DNA of 37,518 bases from Gammaproteobacteria bacterium (GTDB lineage: Bacteria > Pseudomonadota > Gammaproteobacteria > Pseudomonadales > Pseudohongiellaceae). The notes beneath the pieces are model-generated. The model saw only the letters and a program-made list of their open reading frames with translations, ran no database searches and was not told the DNA's origin. Position numbers and translations under genes: made by a program. This document shows positions 33,788 through 37,518 of the stretch, in pieces (position 1 is the first letter of the stretch; each line of letters starts with the position of its first letter). The stretch covers positions 1 to 37,518 of the forward strand of contig JAQWOJ010000054.1 of NCBI GenBank assembly GCA_029245905.1, given 5' to 3'.

Positions 33788-35140
33788 ATGAAAACTGCTG
33801 CCCGTTATCAATTTAGTACAAAAAGACATGCTAAATCGTATTTTTTAGGCCTTATGCTGTCCCTAATGCCGCTATCGGTTTGGGCCCAAAGTAATGCACA
33901 AAGCATAACTTTTTCAAAAGATATCATGCCAATTTTGCAGGAAAATTGTCAGGAATGTCATCGAGCTCAGGGGCAGGGGCCAATGTCCTTGATGAGTTAT
34001 GAGGAAGTGAGGCCTTGGGCGCCATTGATCCAATACAAAGTAGTCAATCGGCAGATGCCTCCGTGGCACATAGATCGCACTATAGGTATTCAGCAATTCA
34101 AGAATGACCGCTCTTTGAGTGATGCAGAAGTTGCGTTAATTTCTGCGTGGGTCGACGCAGGCGCGCCTGAGGGCGTTAATACCGACTTGCCTCCCTCAAG
34201 GGAATTCGCGGATTCCGGCGAATGGAGTATAGGTGAGCCTGATGTAGTAGTGACTTGGGAGTACAAAGTACCTGCGGTCGGGGCTGATCTCTTCGGTGAT
34301 ATTTATTCTACTGATCTCATTGGTCAGTTTAGTGATGGCCGGTATATAAAAGCGATCCAAACCAGAGCTGCGGACGATGCCTCCAGGCGGGTTGTCCATC
34401 ATGCCTTGTCCTATGCTTCTAGTGATAACGACAGAACTAACCCTGAGGAAGATCAATTTTTAGTTGAATATGCCTCGGGTAAGAGCGCGGAAATTTATCC
34501 AGATAATTCCGGCGTCTTACTTCCTCCCGATAGCGAAGTGCGGCTCTCCTATCACATGCACCCCGTTGGTGTAGAGACTAATGCTAAAGTAGAGTTAGGA
34601 ATCGTATTTCATCCCGAGGACTATGAACCCGAGTATCGTCGCTGGTCCAAGCAGTTAGCCCAACGTCAAAGCTTACTAGATATTCCAGGTGGAGAAATTG
34701 TGCGAACAGACGGGTATGTGTATTTCCATACGAATACTACTATCACCGCCTTTCAGCCGCATATGCATGGTCTAGGATCTTATCAGTGTCTAGAATTAAT
34801 TTATCCGACTGAAGGTCCTACTGCGAAGACTGAGACCATCAGTTGCGCTCATTGGGATTATAATTGGCATACAATTTACAATTATGCAGACGATGTTGCT
34901 CCTATAGTTCCAGCGGGGACAGTAGCTCATCTCATTAGTTATTTTGACAATACTGCCAGCAATCCGGGTAACCCTGATGCGCGAAACTGGACAGGAGATG
35001 GGGGGCGTACGATTGATGAAATGAGTTTTGCTTGGCTCGGTTGGTATACGATGAGCGATGAACAATATTTGGCAGAGTTAGAACGTCGAAAGAATCTGCA
35101 AAATGGTGTTGCAACGGAAATAGCATCCATCGGTCAGTAG
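33788..35140 (+). CDS. Exported cytochrome c / PHM-like copper monooxygenase fusion, copy 2
   Basis: A 450-aa paralog of the 20552-21916 product. The signal peptide ends near VWAQS. The cytochrome c domain has C54xxC57H58 with a RQMPP methionine. The copper ligands are H204/H205 (VVHHA), H256 (YHMHP), H325 and H327 (FQPHMHG) and M412 (TIDEMS), the same set and order as PHM. The ends of both proteins share NT-x3-NP-x-NPD-x-R-x-W and the TxDEMS block. ATG 33788 has GAGG about 9 bases before it; the frame opens earlier at TTG 33710, but those residues are not signal-like. It lies 201 bases before the Ig-like gene, likely co-transcribed, and is divergent from the broken receptor gene. The substrate is unknown. 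Confidence 0.88.
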   Translation: MKTAARYQFSTKRHAKSYFLGLMLSLMPLSVWAQSNAQSITFSKDIMPILQENCQECHRAQGQGPMSLMSYEEVRPWAPLIQYKVVNRQMPPWHIDRTIGIQQFKNDRSLSDAEVALISAWVDAGAPEGVNTDLPPSREFADSGEWSIGEPDVVVTWEYKVPAVGADLFGDIYSTDLIGQFSDGRYIKAIQTRAADDASRRVVHHALSYASSDNDRTNPEEDQFLVEYASGKSAEIYPDNSGVLLPPDSEVRLSYHMHPVGVETNAKVELGIVFHPEDYEPEYRRWSKQLAQRQSLLDIPGGEIVRTDGYVYFHTNTTITAFQPHMHGLGSYQCLELIYPTEGPTAKTETISCAHWDYNWHTIYNYADDVAPIVPAGTVAHLISYFDNTASNPGNPDARNWTGDGGRTIDEMSFAWLGWYTMSDEQYLAELERRKNLQNGVATEIASIGQ

Positions 35141-35151
35141 AATATTGAAAT

Positions 35152-35180
35152 AGGCGCCTAGATTCACACACTGGGCGTCT
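35152..35180 (+). terminator. Possible weak terminator after copper monooxygenase copy 2
   Basis: AGGCGCC (35152-35158) pairs with GGCGTCT (35174-35180), allowing one G-T pair, and GTTATTT follows. It is 12 bases past the stop. The T tract is weak, so this may be partial termination before the Ig-like gene. Confidence 0.35.
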
Positions 35181-35341
35181 GTTATTTCGGGCTATGTATC
35201 ATCAAAGTTCTTTGACGCCATTGATTTTTTCGACCTCAGTTTTCGTCGTAATGTTGTTATTATAAAAAGATAAAAACCTTAAATTGGGCCTTAATACCGG
35301 TAATGATGCCGTTACCAAATTGTCAGTATTGGAGACATAAC

Positions 35342-36259
35342 ATGTTAGCGCGTGTAATTAATATCTTATTTAAATTTGTAAGTTTAATAATTATTTTCAC
35401 TTCAATTCAGGTCGTTAATGCTCAAAGATCTCAACTTCCTTACCAGCTGAAATATGATATTGGTCAGACAATTCAGCCCATATTTCAAGGTTGGTCAAGG
35501 AATGACGATGGCACTAGAGAAATGCATTTTGGTTATTTAAATCGAAATTACTCAGATGAAATGCACATTCCTGTCGGTGAAAACAATTTTATTGACATGG
35601 CCGGCTTGGACAATATTCAGAATCAACCAACTTACTTTCAAACGCGAAATAACAGGGATATTTTCACGGTCACTGTGCCAGCAGATTTTGGTAACAGAGA
35701 AATAGTTTGGCGTTTGACAACTCAAGGCCAAACGCTAGAGGCTATCGGTTGGCTGCAAGCAGAATGGGAAATTGATGAGTATGGTGGATTTACGCCAGAC
35801 CCGGAAGTCTTGGCTAATCAACCACCTCAACTTGATGTTCAAAAGGCTAGCTCTGTTAGATTGCCTGCGACACTTAATCTGACTGCTCGGGTTGTTGACG
35901 ATGGACTACCCAAACCCAAGCCAGAAAAGGAAGAGACTACTGTTAATGAGTGGAATAGAACGCCATTACTAACAAGGCCCGCCAACGCCTTAGAAGTGCC
36001 AACGAATGTACCGCACCTGCAGACAAATGTGCGAGGGACGAAAGAAAAACCACAAGCACCAGAAGACAAGCTTACGGTGTCCTATAGCCTTTGGCGAGGG
36101 CCAGCTAATATTTCGTCGACGCCAATATTTGGTGAAGTCGTGGATGGACAGGTAACTACGGAAATAAAATTTTCTGAACCTGGAGAATATCAATTAAAAG
36201 TTCGCGCTTTTGATGGTGGAAAGTCTGCGTATGAATATATAAGCGTGAATGTTGAATAG
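35342..36259 (+). CDS. Secreted Ig-like protein linked to copper monooxygenase, copy 2
   Basis: A 305-aa exported protein with a signal peptide ending IQVVNAQ. Residues ~50-82 carry the same signature as copy 1, GW-x2-N-x-DG, FGY-x-NRN and P-x-GE-x-N, and FTVTVPA follows. The middle has a proline- and charge-rich linker (PKPKPEKEET). The C-terminal part is an Ig/PKD-like beta sandwich with SLWRGPANISSTP and EPGEYQLKVRAFDG. ATG 35342 has GGAG about 9 bases upstream. It follows the second monooxygenase gene, just as copy 1 follows the first, so the pair is a conserved unit. The function is unknown. Confidence 0.8.
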   Translation: MLARVINILFKFVSLIIIFTSIQVVNAQRSQLPYQLKYDIGQTIQPIFQGWSRNDDGTREMHFGYLNRNYSDEMHIPVGENNFIDMAGLDNIQNQPTYFQTRNNRDIFTVTVPADFGNREIVWRLTTQGQTLEAIGWLQAEWEIDEYGGFTPDPEVLANQPPQLDVQKASSVRLPATLNLTARVVDDGLPKPKPEKEETTVNEWNRTPLLTRPANALEVPTNVPHLQTNVRGTKEKPQAPEDKLTVSYSLWRGPANISSTPIFGEVVDGQVTTEIKFSEPGEYQLKVRAFDGGKSAYEYISVNVE

Positions 36260-37001
36260 CATTATTTAGAACGCGCTTCTTAGAATTTAGCTTGCACTTT
36301 TCAATATTGATTCGTCAATTGGCTTTATCGAATCTTGCTGAAGGGGAGTTTGGCGGAAGAGGTAGGAGTCTAATTAACCTTTCATCCTATTGTAATAATT
36401 TCTTTTTTAATTCCTGTCTCCATTCTAATGTTACTTCCGGTGTCACTGAACCTCAACCTTGCTTGCCAGTCCTAACTAAATTTTCTTTCTTTTTTGCCAT
36501 TAGGTGGCCTTTATTTTAGGGGCGAGGGAGGCTTTCCGTTACCGCTAATTGTTATAGTATCTGCTTCGATACATTAAAGACGAATTTGAAAAAAATCTGA
36601 AAAAGAATTGGAATTTATTAATTATTACTTTGAGGTAATAGTTATTCTACAACTAACTATTATAATAATGCTTAAGTGCTTCTTCACTAACTGGGACGCC
36701 ATGAGCGCACTTGGAGAAATAATTGGAGCATTAGTTGTACTGGCAATCCTTTATTACCTGTAGTAGCTGACATTGATGAAATTAGAGATTATACGATCGA
36801 GCCAGAATGGTTCCCTGCGCATCAAGAATCGGTGAAGTTGATAGTTCCTTGGTCAAAAGAAAATATGGACGTAGTCGATTTTTAGGTCGACGACGGGTTA
36901 GATCGCGACACCAGCGGTTCCGATCCTCGACAACCACCTCACGGGCAATCCAATGTGTGCTGGATAATCCGATGGTCTAGCAGAGAAGAAAGAGATGAAA
37001 A
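36260..37001. other. Intergenic region with gene remnants
   Basis: About 740 bases without an intact gene. The first 440 bases are AT-rich and show only an unconvincing 75-codon frame (36292-36519). From 36701 on there are two coding-like remnants, listed separately. Confidence 0.6.
36701..36763 (+). pseudogene. Remnant of a single-TM family gene (N-terminal helix only)
   Basis: A 20-codon frame, MSALGEIIGALVVLAILYYL then stop, resembles the first residues of the 29377 product (GELVGAIATVATLLYLALQ). It looks like the leftover start of another copy of that family. Too short to be sure. Confidence 0.4.
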
Positions 37002-37014
37002 ATGGAAACAGTAA
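36763..37014 (+). pseudogene. Coding-like remnant with an internal stop
   Basis: The frame from 36763 reads EIRDYTIEPEWFPAHQ and later VCWIIRWSSREERDEKW, with a TAG at 36883-36885 between them and a stop at 37012. The two pieces look faintly like the ends of a dimeric alpha-beta barrel domain (NIPSNAP or DUF1428 type, where W-I-x3-SR-x2-RD occurs). There is no start codon. A decayed gene is the simplest reading, with low confidence about the family. Confidence 0.3.
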
Positions 37015-37518
37015 AAAATTCTAAAGAGCCATCACTAGAACAAATACAAGCGCTAATCAATCTCTACAACCAAGGGCAGTTGCAGGAGGTTTTAGATCAA
37101 GCGAACAGCATGTTAGAGCAGTTCCCAACTTGCCTGTCCCTTTATAATTTAAGCGGCGCGGCTCAACTTGGATTACTCTTATTTAGGAGCGCTATTGAAA
37201 CTTTTGAAAAGGCTCTGGAGATTCAACCAGAAAGCGCTGAAATATATGGCAATCTTGGACTTGCCTTTCAAAATAATGGCGAACTAGATTGCGCAATAAA
37301 CAGCTATAAAAAAGCTCTTGAAATTAACCCGGCTCTTGCTGACACTTATTATAATATGGGAAATGCGCTTAAGATTAAAGGCAACCTCGTGACAGCTATA
37401 GAGAGCTACAAAACTGCTACCAAAATCAATCCATAAAATGCTGGTTCTTATAATAACCTTGGTACCGCACAAAAGGATAAATGTTATTTTGATGCTGAGC
37501 TACAGAGTAATCCAAGTT
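37002..37518 (+). pseudogene. TPR-repeat protein gene, broken by an in-frame TAA and cut by the window edge
   Basis: From ATG 37002 the frame encodes an N-terminal helix pair (IQALINLYNQGQLQEVLDQA) followed by tetratricopeptide repeats, the last two nearly canonical (IYGNLGLAFQNNGELDCAI, TYYNMGNALKIKGNLVTAI). A TAA at 37434-37436 ends it after 144 aa, right after KINP. The same frame continues with NAGSYNNLGTAQKDKCYFDAELQSNPS, clearly another repeat. The stop replaces the residue after NP, and the following repeat seems shortened (LQS joins NPS directly). Such N-termini usually belong to long TPR proteins, often with a sulfotransferase or methyltransferase at the end, but that part is outside the window. 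Confidence 0.7.

Noticed and set aside
36292..36519. 75-codon plus-strand frame after the second Ig-like gene
   Set aside because: No ribosome-binding site, irregular composition and no recognisable motif; likely chance.
1..37518. Prophage, integron, CRISPR or insertion sequence
   Set aside because: I saw no transposase, integrase, phage structural genes or regularly spaced repeats on either strand; decay in the right part does not by itself show a mobile element.

Overview
The window looks like chromosome of a heterotrophic marine gammaproteobacterium (inference). The clues are moderate to low GC, TonB-dependent receptors, a sulfatase, SapC and tryptophan-halogenase-like genes, an rdgC gene, and several small single-TM proteins and TPR proteins of the kind common in such genomes. 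The species cannot be named from the sequence. No rRNA, tRNA, CRISPR array or intact insertion sequence was seen.

Layout. 0-4 kb: the 3' part of an acyl-CoA synthetase, a Tat-exported molybdopterin oxidoreductase with its cytochrome b partner, and a two-gene membrane-protein operon. 4-9 kb: a small unknown protein, an exported catalase-peroxidase (KatG), a VanX-like D-Ala-D-Ala dipeptidase and a secreted unknown. 8.7-16 kb: an exported M24 peptidase, a split-barrel oxidoreductase-like protein, a TPR-methyltransferase fusion, a lipoprotein sulfatase and a two-gene unit for a single-TM protein and a lipoprotein. 16.4-22 kb (minus strand): a TonB receptor, a secreted Ig-like protein and a cytochrome c / copper-monooxygenase fusion. 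22-26.3 kb: SapC, a DUF6445-type oxygenase-fold protein, a divergent flavin-dependent halogenase and a GntR regulator. 26.6-31 kb: a secreted unknown, rdgC and small single-TM or secreted proteins. 31-36.3 kb: a second TonB receptor, cytochrome/copper-monooxygenase and Ig-like set. 36.3-37.5 kb: gene remnants and a TPR gene that runs off the edge.

The most notable content is the duplicated module. Each copy has an exported protein with an N-terminal CxxCH cytochrome c domain joined to a region carrying all six copper ligands of the peptidylglycine alpha-hydroxylating monooxygenase (PHM) fold: HH, H, HxH and M in a DEM motif. Each is followed by a secreted protein of one unnamed family and lies near a TonB-dependent receptor. 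I infer a periplasmic, heme-fed copper monooxygenase system acting on something imported by, or presented to, the receptor.

The right-hand 8 kb holds several damaged reading frames: an in-frame TGA in the second receptor, a one-base frameshift at a G run in a small membrane-protein gene, remnants near 36.7-37.0 kb and an in-frame TAA in the last TPR gene. Either this is a decaying region or the assembly has local errors.
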